Assembly: GCA_002964805.2 (NCBI GenBank)
Contig: PUDQ02000028.1
Coordinates: 1-46,612, forward strand
Source of the DNA: Trametes villosa
Taxonomy: Eukaryota; Basidiomycota; Agaricomycetes; Polyporales; Polyporaceae
DNA: 46,612 nucleotides
Direction: 5' to 3'
Shown one piece after another: positions 1 through 8,985 of the stretch (within the stretch, counting starts at the first letter, position 1; each line of letters starts with the position of its first letter). The position numbers and the translations under genes were made by a program. The notes under the pieces were generated by a model. The model searched no databases and was not told where the DNA came from. It worked only from the letters and a program-made list of their open reading frames with translations.

Positions 1-1842
1 CGCGCGCAACTCAGGTGAGATCGACAGGAGCTCCTCTGGCGAAAGCGTGATCACCGGGGTCTTCATTGAACGCTCAAAGATCTCCTCCGCGAACTTGGCG
101 TTATAGACCGGGACGTGCGTGCGGTAGGCTGTCTCGCGCTCGGATTCCTTCGGCTTCGCAGGCGGCGCTCCGAAGTTACGGTTCTGCGGAGGAGCGTACG
201 TCGCGTCGCGCGACTTCGCGAACGGGTGCTCGCGACTACCGCTCGGCGCTGCTTCGCGGGGCGCGGCAGGTTCCTTGAAGGGGGTAGGTGGCCGGGTCGC
301 TGCGCGTGGCGCTTCCTGCTCTCGCGCGGAAGTGCTGATAGTCGTGTCACGAGCCTCGCGCGCGCCCGAGTCTCGTGGGGGCGCTGGCTGGTGAGGCGGA
401 GGATCGCGCTGGCGCTGCCCTGCGCCGGCTGGGTTCGACGGGGGGCCGATCCTTTGCTGGGAGGGGTCTCTGGTGCGCGGCTGCTTGGAGCGCGCGTCAC
501 TAGAGCGCCCTCGCTCAGGTCGGAACGGCGACGTCGGGCGCGAGCGCGGACCCCGGTAAGGCGGGATCTCTACTCCGTCAAACCGACTCCCACCCTGTCG
601 CGCACTAGCCTGCTTGAGGGCGTAGATCTCGTGTTCCAGCTGCGCGATGCGGTCCACGGCACTGAACTGAAAGCTCTGCAGCGGGGGGTAGTCGTAGTCG
701 TCGTTCGCGATCTCGAAGCTGAGCTGGGCGGCCGCGGGCGCGTTCGCGTTATGCGCCAGCGCGTTCGGGTTGCGACGGTGCCACTCGTAGACGCGGTCGC
801 GGATCGTCACGCCTTCGAAGTGAGGGTTGGAGAGCGTCCTCGGGATGAAGTTACCGTTCGGGAGTACCACGTAGCCCTGCTCGTTGCGCATGACGCGACC
901 ACCACGCACGTCTTCCTCCACGAACGGGCAAGTCCTCATCTGGCAGTTCGCGTTGCCGCAGTAGTGGCAGAAGTTCCCCCCGGGCCCGTTGCCAGGCGGA
1001 TAGCGAGCGTCCCCTCGAGCGTGCGGTGGGGGCTGGAATCGCTGCGGACCGCCTCCGGGCGGACCTCCGACGCGGTTCGCGACGTTCGCGATCGCGTTCG
1101 CGCTCCCTTCGCCAACCGACTGCGCGAGGAGCCTGAGGATCGAGCCCAAGTCCTCGACCTTCACGGTCGCACCCCCGCTGCTCGGCGCGCCTCGCGCTTC
1201 GCTTGCTGCGGGAACCGAGGGCGGACTAGAGGCCAAGGTGCCATGAAGGACGAAGGCCGCCGCGTTGTAGACGGTCTCGAGCGGGTACGGGTCGTCGGGG
1301 TAGTGGTCGGGCTCCTTAAGCTGAAGACGCTGCGAGACTTGCTCCCATAGAGGCGAGCGGATGCCACGAACGAATAGGCGCGACTGCTCGGACTTCGAGA
1401 TGCGGTCCTTGCTGATGAGGTAGGTGGTCATGGCGAGGAAGTCGCGGTGGTAGCTCGATAGCTCCGTGATGCTGGTGATGGGGCGCGCGCCGCGTGCCGC
1501 AACTAACGCCTCGACGTCGGCGACGGAATACTTGCGCGTCTCCCCTGCCCCAGGGTACAACTCGGTGATCGCCTTCTTCAGGTCCTCGTACGACTTCGCG
1601 GCCTCGGTGTAGGCGGGTAGCCCTTCGCAGAGGTCGCTCACGGCGATCGGGAGGTAGCGGATGACCCACCGCTTCTTGGCTTGGTCGTCCTCCACCTCGC
1701 AGATCTCGAAGAGCGCCTCGAGGTCCTGGAAGAAGCGACGCAGCGTGCGTACCTCCTGCGGGTCGAAGATCGGCGCCGTGGAATGGCGCGCGGGCGGCAT
1801 AGCGCGCCGCGAGCGCGATTGGTCGTCGTGTTCTCCCGGCAT
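1..1842 (-). CDS. Retrotransposon Gag-like protein with zinc knuckle, partial at its C-terminus
   Basis: Gag packages element RNA into cytoplasmic particles. The frame is open from 2400 to the left edge; the first ATG in it is at 1842, but the stretch from 2400 to 1842 also reads like protein (charged helix, then Ser/Pro-rich), so the true start may lie upstream across an intron or have been lost. A capsid-like helical core (FFQDLEALFEICEVEDDQAK and following) starts about 30 residues after the ATG. A Cys-rich knuckle, C-X2-C-X4-C-X4-C, lies near residue 290, with Cys where His is usual. A long Pro/Arg/Ser linker follows. At the edge the frame reads TPVITLSPEELLSISPEL, which normally precedes the protease in such elements. 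The long opposite-strand frame here is a GC-driven shadow. Confidence 0.8.
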   Translation of the reverse strand, partial: MPGEHDDQSRSRRAMPPARHSTAPIFDPQEVRTLRRFFQDLEALFEICEVEDDQAKKRWVIRYLPIAVSDLCEGLPAYTEAAKSYEDLKKAITELYPGAGETRKYSVADVEALVAARGARPITSITELSSYHRDFLAMTTYLISKDRISKSEQSRLFVRGIRSPLWEQVSQRLQLKEPDHYPDDPYPLETVYNAAAFVLHGTLASSPPSVPAASEARGAPSSGGATVKVEDLGSILRLLAQSVGEGSANAIANVANRVGGPPGGGPQRFQPPPHARGDARYPPGNGPGGNFCHYCGNANCQMRTCPFVEEDVRGGRVMRNEQGYVVLPNGNFIPRTLSNPHFEGVTIRDRVYEWHRRNPNALAHNANAPAAAQLSFEIANDDYDYPPLQSFQFSAVDRIAQLEHEIYALKQASARQGGSRFDGVEIPPYRGPRSRPTSPFRPERGRSSDARSKQPRTRDPSQQRIGPPSNPAGAGQRQRDPPPHQPAPPRDSGAREARDTTISTSAREQEAPRAATRPPTPFKEPAAPREAAPSGSREHPFAKSRDATYAPPQNRNFGAPPAKPKESERETAYRTHVPVYNAKFAEEIFERSMKTPVITLSPEELLSISPELRA

Positions 1843-2393
1843 GTTGGCGCTAGGTGTCGAGGGCGAGCGCGAGCGAGACGACAGAGTCGGGGATGGAGGG
1901 CTGATAGACGGTACGCTTGGCGACGACGGTGTTTCAGAACGCGGTTGCGAGGCCTGTTCGTCGGAGGCGGACTGGTCGATGGGAGAGAGCTCGGTACGGC
2001 GCAAGTTCGGACTCGCTGCTGGAGTCTGGAAGATTGCCGAGTCGTCGAGGATGGAGAGGTCGTCGAGCTCTTCGGTCTGACGGGGTTCGACAGCGGATTC
2101 GATGACTTGAAGCGCAGTGTCGCGGATCCACGCGGTCGCGTCGGGGTCGCGAGCGAGTACTGCTGCTCCCTTTTCGAGGATAGCGTGAATGGGTTCGAGG
2201 ATCGCCTGCGTCTGCTCGAGGTCGAGCCTGTTGCGGAGTCGCGAGACGGCCTGCTTGAAGCTAGTGAAGAGGAGCTCCTCTGAGAGGGAAGCCTGTCGCG
2301 AGCGGGAGCGAGTCTTTCGCGTAATCGCGACGGGGACGGCGCTGTTGCCGTCGAAGGAGGAAGCCGACTGTGAAGTTCTAACTCCACCCCCCT

Positions 2394-2406
2394 GCGGTGG
2401 TCACCA
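2394..2406 (-). other. Putative tRNA primer-binding site of the left retrotransposon
   Basis: On the minus strand the sequence TGGTGACCACCGC follows the putative LTR end after TTC. It begins TGG, as expected for pairing with a tRNA 3' CCA end. The tRNA is not identified. Confidence 0.45.
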
Positions 2407-2409
2407 GAA

Positions 2410-3148
2410 TGATGCACTCAACTATCCCCTAGGGACAACCAGAGACAGGCCGAGGGCCTTCGGAGGACGAGGCCTGTAGGGAAGCTAAGCGCGAAGCGGA
2501 GGAGAAGGGAGGTTCGAGTCGGGGTGCCCTTGCGGCGAAAGCGCGATGCGCTGGCAAGTCTCGCGCGGATCGCAACGCGTACGCGGAGCGCTGGCGGGTA
2601 GGCTTCGCAGCGGGAGCGCAAGCGGAAACGCTAGGGAGGACGCAGGGGCGCAGTTCGCAACGCAACGCAACGCAACGCAGGACGCTATTCGCAGAGGGGA
2701 CGCAGACGCAATTGAGCTCCTGAGGGTGAGGGGGAAAGGAATCTGAATTCTCTGGCGCCCGGGGCGCGTAGGTACATGGATGAATCGTAGCTACCAAGCC
2801 TAGACCAGCGAAAGGATCCAGAACCCCTTCAGAGGCCCGCGCCGTGAACCGCGAGGACAGCGGCCCCGCCGCGCGCGAGTCCACGCGCGCTCGCGAATGC
2901 CCGCCCTACGATTGGCGGCCGCGCCCGATAAGGCGGCCCGCGTGCTGCGCCCACCCTTGGCGATGACTCGCGCTCCGCCCGCTCGGCCGATAGTCCCGCT
3001 CAACGCGCGCGAAGCCTCCGGGCCCGTCGCGAGCGGAAGCACCGCGCCCTTGCGGATACCTGAGGGGAGGGACGCGCGCCCTTCCGCGAGCGCGTGCATA
3101 ACGCGCGGTGCGCCGAGCGTAGCGGCCTGGCGAAGGATCCTGGGGTCA
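2410..3148 (-). repeat. Putative 5' LTR (739 bp) of the left retrotransposon
   Basis: Minus strand: begins TGACCCC and ends GTGCATCA, so it has TGA/TCA ends. It is followed by the primer site and preceded directly by the disrupted F-box gene. A pentanucleotide tandem (CGCAA, about 4-5 copies) lies at 2656-2679. The second LTR is outside the window, so the boundaries rest on end signals only. Confidence 0.4.
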
Positions 3149-3607
3149 GAGTGGCACCGTGCGCATCACCGCACGGCCCCCTTGTGTGCAGATTGGCTCA
3201 CTTTGATGGACGCCGACCCGGTGCCGTTTGAACAACTCGCCACCCACGCGGAGGAGGTCGAAGAGCAACGGCTCCTGTCGGTCACTGCACTTCCCGCGCG
3301 ACTCGCGGATGCCATCCCGTCCCTGCGCTTCCTCACCCTCGCTGCGGCAGGAGCCATGGAGGTGCCGTGTTTTCCCTTGGCTGGGCCGGACTACCCAGAC
3401 GCCTCAGACAAGGTGAATTTGTTTACCAGGTCGCGGTCGTTGCACGTGTATGAAGAGAATCATATTACACGCTACTGGAGGACTGAGAAAGGAGGTGCGA
3501 GCGGGCAGACCCGATGCTCGGGCTTGCAGGAGCTGTCCGCGAGGGAGGGGGAACGTATACAGGCACTTGCGGAGGATTTGCAGCTTGATACCTTGATGTA
3601 CTTTTAA
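3149..3607 (+). pseudogene. 3' remnant of an F-box paralogue (subfamily of genes D and E)
   Basis: The frame ending in TAA at 3605-3607 encodes about 152 residues matching the C-terminus of F-box gene D (30944-32653). Shared features are CADLLTL/CADWLTL, RRLSVDALPARLA versus QRLLSVTALPARLA, IPSLRFL, the RYWR...GGASGQTR block and LQELSAREGER. The C-terminal frame is intact, but the F-box and all N-terminal sequence are missing: homology stops at 3149, exactly where the retrotransposon LTR ends. I infer that the element inserted into the last exon of a third subfamily-2 gene whose 5' half, if it survives, lies left of the window. Confidence 0.8.
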
Positions 3608-3900
3608 TTTCCGGTATCTCCCTCTCGAACAATGGTCATCATGTAGTCGATTAATTCCGCTTGTCTGCTCTTTGCTCGAGCTCCTAGATCTCAGCGCTGC
3701 GCCTCATCCGACTCAGTGCAAATTGAAAGTGCCCATGCCCCGGCGCACCTTGGCGCTTCGCAAGATCGGCGGCTAATGACCATAACGGTGCGGCTGCGGT
3801 CGCGTCGTTCGCAACTCTCTTGTTGTCACCACCCGACATATTCGCTGCAGCCTCTACGGTAGATTCCAGGGTTAGGTGATAACATCACCCCATGTCCATC
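3608..3900. other. Gene-free stretch between F-box remnant and DIRS-like element
   Basis: Probably the 3' flank of the truncated F-box gene. I see no reading frame, repeat or RNA gene here. Confidence 0.5.
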
Positions 3901-4342
3901 TGAACTCGGGCGCCTCCCGGCGTGGCCTTGTGGCACGAGCGCCCGGGGGAGGCACCCAGAAACTAAGATTGACCGCTCTCAAAACTGACCACATCACATG
4001 ACCCAAAAGCGTCACGCTTGGGGCGAATTTGGCTGGGCGAGGCTGCAGAGAGAGAAACAAAACACCACTCAGGTAGAGAAAATCACAATTGCGCAAAATC
4101 CCTCGATCCAATGCTTGAAAGCGTTCTTCCCAACAGTTTGACTGAGGGAATAGGCAAACACGGCCGTCTACAGGAATAGGTGGTCGTTTTCGTTGCGCCA
4201 GGATGGGTGAAAGCGAACGGGCGTTTAGTCACGCCCTGCGCCAGGACGCGGTGAAACGCCCAATTCACGTGCATTGTCACGATGTGACGATAGTGGTCAG
4301 GTTTGAGCGGGGTCAATCTTAGCATTATCCGGAACAAAACGC
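3901..4342 (-). repeat. B2 split repeat of the DIRS-like element (86 bp, interrupted by a MITE)
   Basis: 3901-3965 plus 4322-4342 match B1 (4800-4885) except for one CpG transition (GGAACG versus GGAACA). The repeat itself can fold: GGGCGCCTCCC pairs with GGGAGGCACCC. It marks the 3' terminus of the element. Confidence 0.85.
3966..4319. mobile_element. 354-bp MITE with TA target duplication (Tc1/mariner-like)
   Basis: The ends AGATTGACC and GGTCAATCT belong to terminal inverted repeats of about 27 bp with three mismatches. TA flanks both sides (3964-3965 and 4320-4321). The empty site is present in the same window: repeat B1 reads CAGAAACTAGCATTATCC uninterrupted at 4863-4864. There is no coding capacity. 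A TA duplication is the hallmark of Tc1/mariner/pogo transposases, which must have acted in trans. Confidence 0.9.
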
Positions 4343-4403
4343 AAGTACATGGAGGTCTCGGAATGTATGTAGGATAAACTATGCAACAGGGAGGGAAGGT
4401 GGG

Positions 4404-4739
4404 TAGCTAAAAAGCCCGCGCTGGCAGCGACGAGGAGAAAAGAGTACGATAAGTACTCTGAAGGGGCCCGCGCGAGGGACGAATGGATGCTTACCTGGCA
4501 GCGATGAGGAGAAAAGAGTGAAGGTCTTTTTCCGCGGCTGGCCAGGAAAGGGCCCTCTGCGCGGCACAACGCCGGGACGGCACCCAGAAAGGCAACTGGG
4601 CGCGGCTCGCTGCCGGGTGGCGCGAGACGACGGAGGGGCCGGCGCCTGGGAAGGGCGTCCAGGCGCGGTTCGCTGCCGAGCGCGGCGCGAGACGATTGCC
4701 CCTCCGATTCGACTTGTGTAAACATTCCTTTAAACTCGA
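4404..4739 (-). repeat. A2 split repeat of the DIRS-like element (336 bp)
   Basis: Direct copy of A1 (27772-28107), beginning TAGCTAAAA and ending AAACTCGA on the plus strand. Differences: GGATGC for GGACGC, GCGATG for GCGACG, GGCACC for GGCGCC, and CGACGAGG where A1 has CGACAAGG. It is separated from B1 by 60 bp and from B2 by 61 bp. Confidence 0.9.
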
Positions 4740-4799
4740 CGAATCGTCGTAGCCTACGCGCGCGTGTATAGCTCGACCACGGGGTCCGCTGGGCTAGGC

Positions 4800-4885
4800 T
4801 GAACTCGGGCGCCTCCCGGCGTGGCCTTGTGGCACGAGCGCCCGGGGGAGGCACCCAGAAACTAGCATTATCCGGAACGAAACGC
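4800..4885 (-). repeat. B1 split repeat of the DIRS-like element (86 bp)
   Basis: Uninterrupted copy of the terminal repeat found split at 3901-4342. It lies between the tyrosine recombinase gene and A2. It serves as the pre-insertion reference for the MITE. Confidence 0.85.
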
Positions 4886-5050
4886 TACAAGCCTAAATAG
4901 AAGAGAAACGAGATGAGTCGCAAGATGGAGAAGGAAAGAGAATGCGTAGTGGAAAGGACACGGGCGCGAGAAAACGGGAGACAGGGATGCAGCCGCGGAG
5001 GCACGGGACCGGCGTGTGGCGGGACGTGCGCGGGTGCGTTTTAGGTGCGC

Positions 5051-6067
5051 CTAGACTCGGGCAAGCGCTGCGGGAGCGTCGTGAAGGGACCGGCCGTCGC
5101 TCAGCATGGCGCTGAGGAGGGCGGGGTGTTTTCGTATGTACACCAGCCAGGTGTCGGACGACCATCATCCGAGGGCCTGGATGGTCGCGGGGGGCGCACC
5201 GGCTGCGGCCAGGGAGGTAGCACCTCCGGCTCGCATCGAGTGGCCGGACACGTCGCGCGGGAAGACAGCGCGCAGGCGGCGGATGAACCATGCACGGGTC
5301 GGCACGGCACCGTTGTCGTGGATCCAGAGTTCCGCGCGCAGCGGGAACTTCGCGTCGCGTGCGCGTAGGTACTTGGCGAACACGTCGTGCGGGTCTGGCG
5401 CGGAGGCGGTGCGCTGCACGAGGACGTGGTTGCCGCTGAAGAAGGCGTCGGTCTTGTTCGCGGGCAGGAGGAACTCGAACGAGTTCGCGTCGATCTTGAC
5501 CGAGGTGCGCAAGGTCAACTTGCGGTAGGACTGGAGCTCGCGGTTGTCCGGCCAGACAAGCTCCCCCAGGCGGAGCAGCGCGTGGAAGCCGGTGAGTAGT
5601 ATGGCGAGGAAGAGGTGGTCGTCGAGGGAAGGAGTGGGGGGCATGGCGGAGACGGCGAGCAGGAGGTCAGCCCGCGTGAGCGCGCGTTTGCGTGCTACGG
5701 GCTTACTCCGGAGCCGTTTGAACCCTTTCATTGTGCGTGTGACGATGGGGGACGCGCGCGCGGCGCGGACGCTGGGGTAGAGCACTTCGAGCTCGCTGCA
5801 GATCCCCGAGAGGTAGGAGTCGACGGAGCGGGGCTCAATGTGATGACACATGAACGTCGCGTAGAGACTGAGTGTGTCGGTGGTGGGCTTGATGGGGAAA
5901 GCGTGGAGGTGAATGAAGTTCAAATAACTGTTGAGAGCTGACGAGTATGTCAGCTTTGTGCTGCTGTCGAGGGCGTACCCGAGTGCGATCGCCCTCTCGT
6001 GGAGCAGACGCTCCTTCGTCCACGGCTGTCTTGACGGCTGCCGGGACTTGCGCGCAGAGGTGATCAT
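5051..6067 (-). pseudogene. Tyrosine recombinase of the DIRS-like element, premature stop before the nucleophile
   Basis: The enzyme would recombine the circular cDNA into the genome. The ATG at 6067 overlaps the RNase H stop in an ATGA. An N-terminal SAM-like half (TKLTYSSALNSYLNF) is followed by the catalytic half: the first Arg in FHALLRLGEL, then His and Arg in SGHSMRAGG. After IQALG an in-frame TGA (5165-5167) stands where the family has Arg (GRW), so CGA has become TGA. Beyond it the frame continues WSSDTWLVYIRKHP, which contains the expected tyrosine nucleophile, to a natural TAG at 5051-5053. As it stands the protein lacks its catalytic Tyr. The rest of the gene looks intact, so the lesion is recent unless the stop is read through. 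Confidence 0.85.
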
Positions 6068-6435
6068 GACGGGCACGCCCCCAGCGCGTCTCGAGGGGGT
6101 AGTAGGGGGAAGAGGGCGATCCCGGGCACGAGGGTGCGGACCAGGTCAAGCTTGCCGCGCGACAGGGCGTCGGCGACGACGTTGAGCTCTCCGGCGATGA
6201 GCTCGACGCGCACATCGAGCTCACACTCGAGCATGACGTCCACAGCGCTTTTGAGGATAGGGTTGTACGCCGGGGACGCTCGGAGCGAATTGAAGATGGC
6301 GACGGAGTTGCTGTTGTCTGAGAGCACAGCGAGGCGCCTCACGAAACGGCCCGCCGAGTGCCACGCGCGAACACGGTGGATAGCGGCGCAGATGGCGAGC
6401 GCCTCGAAGAAGAAAATGGTGTCGACGGGCGCACC
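6064..6435 (-). CDS. RNase H 3' part of the DIRS-like RT-RNase H gene (separated by the copia insertion)
   Basis: Continues in frame from 25036 once the copia element and its AGACG duplication are removed (DLPS | GAPVDTIFFFEALAICAAI). The residues FEALAICAAI, LSDNSNSVAIF and LNVVADALSRG are the C-terminal RNase H signatures of DIRS-type polymerases. It ends in TGA that overlaps the ATG of the recombinase (TCATGA), an arrangement suited to termination-reinitiation. It cannot be expressed jointly with its 5' part now. Confidence 0.8.
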   Translation of the reverse strand, partial: GAPVDTIFFFEALAICAAIHRVRAWHSAGRFVRRLAVLSDNSNSVAIFNSLRASPAYNPILKSAVDVMLECELDVRVELIAGELNVVADALSRGKLDLVRTLVPGIALFPLLPPRDALGACPS

Positions 6436-6440
6436 AGACG

Positions 6441-6860
6441 TGTTGAATGTGGTGATTCTTCGCGTTCTTTGCGTCCGTTTGACTTCAGACTTTGCACAGC
6501 GCTCGCGCGCGGTGCCTCCTTCCTATTCTAGAATTCTTAGGCGCCGGCGCCCAGAAATGCGCCGGCACCAGCTGGAATTGAACTCTCAACCTTCTGGGTT
6601 TTCCTACTGAACGCTTCACAGCGCTTATTTCGTTTCCTCCATAGCTCGCTTACTTAATGCTTTTGTTGTCGGATATTTGGCCCACGCCTCGTCCTCCCTG
6701 CGGTCCTCGTCGTCTGCTTTCCTCAGCAGCTCAACTTGGACCACAGGTGAGATACAGGTCGTTCTTCATGTAATGTATTCAGCAGCTCAACTTGGACCAC
6801 AGTTTGTTGTCTGTCAACTTGAGCCCCAGCCTTCGCTCTCAGCAGCATCAGGCTTTAACA
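6441..6860 (+). repeat. 5' LTR of the copia element
   Basis: 420 bp, TGTTG...TAACA. It holds two copies of a 24-bp motif containing AGCTCAACTTGGACCACAG (6723-6746 and 6779-6802) and a strong palindrome GGCGCCGGCGCC near 6538. Confidence 0.97.
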
Positions 6861-6880
6861 GGTTATGAGCCCTGCGCTCT
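6861..6880 (+). other. Primer-binding site complementary to the tRNA-Met anticodon arm
   Basis: GGTTATGAGCCCTGCGCTCT directly follows the LTR. Its complement carries the loop CTCATAA with a CAT anticodon, so it pairs with the anticodon stem-loop of a tRNA-Met rather than with a 3' CCA end. Priming by an internal initiator tRNA-Met fragment is established for Drosophila copia. Confidence 0.8.
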
Positions 6881-7071
6881 GACTGCCCCTGCTCGACTCC
6901 CTGCTCCCTGCTTGCCATCCAGCCCCATCTGCGCTCTGATCTTCCTTCAAGAGTCACCCCCTCCTCTCTCTGTGCTTTCCAGCCCCTATCTGAGCGAAAA
7001 TTTTCCCTGGATCTCTCCTGATCCCAAATCTCGTCGTCGTCGCTCGCGCTTCCGCCCACCGCTCCCGCACC

Positions 7072-8985
7072 ATGTCGTCGTCCTCCACTCCAAGTTTCAA
7101 GCCCCTCTCGTCGTCCAACTACCCCCAATGGAGCGGAGAGATGAGGGCCTGGCTGATGAAGCATGGCCTCTGGTCTCTGGTCAAGGGGACCGAGTCCATG
7201 CCCTCCGAGGACGAGGAGAAGCAGAAGGAGTGGCTGAGGCGCGAGGAGAAGGCTGCCGGTGAGATCTTCCTTGCTGTGGAGCCTGAGCAGCGAATCCACT
7301 TTGCTGGCTCTGAGGACAATCCTGTCGAGATCTGGAAGAAGCTGGAGGCTGCCCACGTCGTCCGTCGCCCTGGGGCACGCTTCAACGCCTACAACACCCT
7401 CTTCTCCATCCGGAAAAGCGAGGATGAGTCCCTCTCCTCGCTTTCTGCTCGCGTTGAGGAGTCCATGCGCTCCATCCAGAATCTCCGCCCCCAGAACTTC
7501 ACCCTGAAGGACCTCGACGACGAGCTGCAGTCCATGGCGCTCATCCGAGCCCTCCCAGACCAGTACACCTCCCTCATCGACGCCCTCCTGCTCCAGGACA
7601 AGCTCAGCAAGGCCACCATCGTCTCTGCCTTCCAGAACCACGAGATCAACCGCTCCCACACCTCTGAGACGTCCCTGGCGTCGTCTACCGCCCTCTCTGC
7701 CTCTGCGACGCACTCCCCTCGCTCCAAGTGCGAGTTCTGCCACCGGGACAACCACACCATGTCCCAGTGCTTCAAGTTCCAGCGCGCGCAGAAGCAGGCC
7801 CAGGAACCGCGCAAGCCGCGCGCTGAGAGCGCGAACAAGGCCCAGGACGCGTCCCCCACCACCTCCTCCATCCAGGAGTTCGCTGGCAGCGCAAGTCTCC
7901 GTCTCCCTGACCCTGGGGACGCTCTATCTCCTCTCCAGCTCGATGCTGACGTCGATTGGAATGCAGACACAGGGGCCACGTCTCATATGACTCCCCATCG
8001 TCACTGGCTTCGCAACTACGAGCCTCTGCGCGTTCCGATCCATCTGGCGGACAACCAGGTCGTCTACTCGTCCGGGGTGGGCTCGGTCGTCTTCAGACCG
8101 CTGGTTGGGGGGAGAGAGGGCCGAGACGTCGAGTTCACGAGGGTTCTGCATGTCCCTGCGCTTAGAAACAACCTCCTGTCCGTCCTGTTCTTGACCAAAC
8201 ACCGTCGTTTCACCGTCTCCATCTCCTCTGCGCGTATGGACTTCGCCCTCGACGGCAGGACACTCTTCTGTGCCCCCATCAACGAGCGCAACACCGCCCT
8301 CCTTGCCGGCACCACCATCGCTCCAGATCCCCCTGCAGCAGAGCTAGCTCAGCTCGCTTCGACACTCCCCATGGATCTTGCGCTCTGGCACCGTCGCTTT
8401 GCCCACTGCGCCCCAGACAGCGTCAGGACACTGCTCGACAAGGGCCTGGTCAGTGGGCTTGTGCTCAACTCGACGGCGCGCCCAGATCCCATCTGCGAGC
8501 CTTGTCTTGCTGGCAAGATGCACGCCAACCCCTTCCCCTCCTCGTCGCATCGTGCGCCCTCCCGGGGTGTCCTCGTCCACTCGGACTTGAAGGGCGCTCT
8601 GTGGAAGCAGACCCACCAGGGTTTCCGCTACTGGGTCATCTTTGTGGACGACCACTCGCGTTTCCGGGCTCTCTTCCTGCTCAAGAGGAAGTCCGACGTG
8701 TTTGGCGCGTTCAAGGCCTACTGCACGTGGGTGGAGACGCAGACTGGCTCGCCGGTCAAGGCCCTGCGCGACGACAAGGGCGGGGAGTACATGTCCCAGG
8801 AGTTCATCGACTTCTGTGTGGACCACGGCATTGAGCGTCAGCACTCTGTCCGGAACCGTCCCCAGCAGAACGGCGTCGCTGAGCGCACCAACCGGATGCT
8901 GTCGGACGGGGTTACAGCCATGCTGGCAGAGTCAGGACTCCCTCAGACGTTCTGGGGAGAGGCCATCCTCTCGCTGGTCCATGTG
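7072..8985 (+). CDS. copia Gag-protease-integrase (5' part of Gag-Pol, interrupted)
   Basis: The ATG at 7072 lies in ACCATGT after a pyrimidine-rich leader. Order of domains: UBN2-like Gag (about residues 10-200, SNYPQWSGEMRAWLMKH), zinc knuckle C-X2-C-X4-H-X4-C near residue 220, aspartic protease with DTGAT near 300, the GAG-pre-integrase HHCC zinc site near 435-485 (LWHRRFAH...CEPC), and the integrase core with Asp in VHSDLKG, Asp in LRDDKGGEY and Glu in QNGVAERTNRML. The frame is cut after codon GTG (8983-8985) by the chromovirus and resumes at 19366. All catalytic residues are present, so only the nested insertions disable it. Confidence 0.95.

Larger units (their letters stand above)
1..3148 (-). 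mobile_element. LTR retrotransposon, 5' portion, truncated by the window edge
   Basis: Reading the minus strand from 3148 leftwards gives, in order, a putative LTR (3148-2410), a three-base spacer, a tRNA primer-binding site (2406-2394) and a long gag frame that is still open at position 1. Pol and the second LTR would lie beyond the window. Homology to the F-box paralogue resumes directly at 3149, so the LTR end is also the insertion boundary. The Gag type with a C-terminal EELLSISPEL-like stretch is familiar from Ty3/gypsy-like elements of Agaricomycetes. I cannot assign the superfamily firmly because pol is not in view. Confidence 0.75.

Noticed and set aside
115..1350. Long plus-strand frame of 411 codons
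   Set aside because: Antisense to the gag frame. The minus-strand reading has a knuckle and Gag-like segments, while this one is Arg/Val-rich noise typical of GC-rich antisense.
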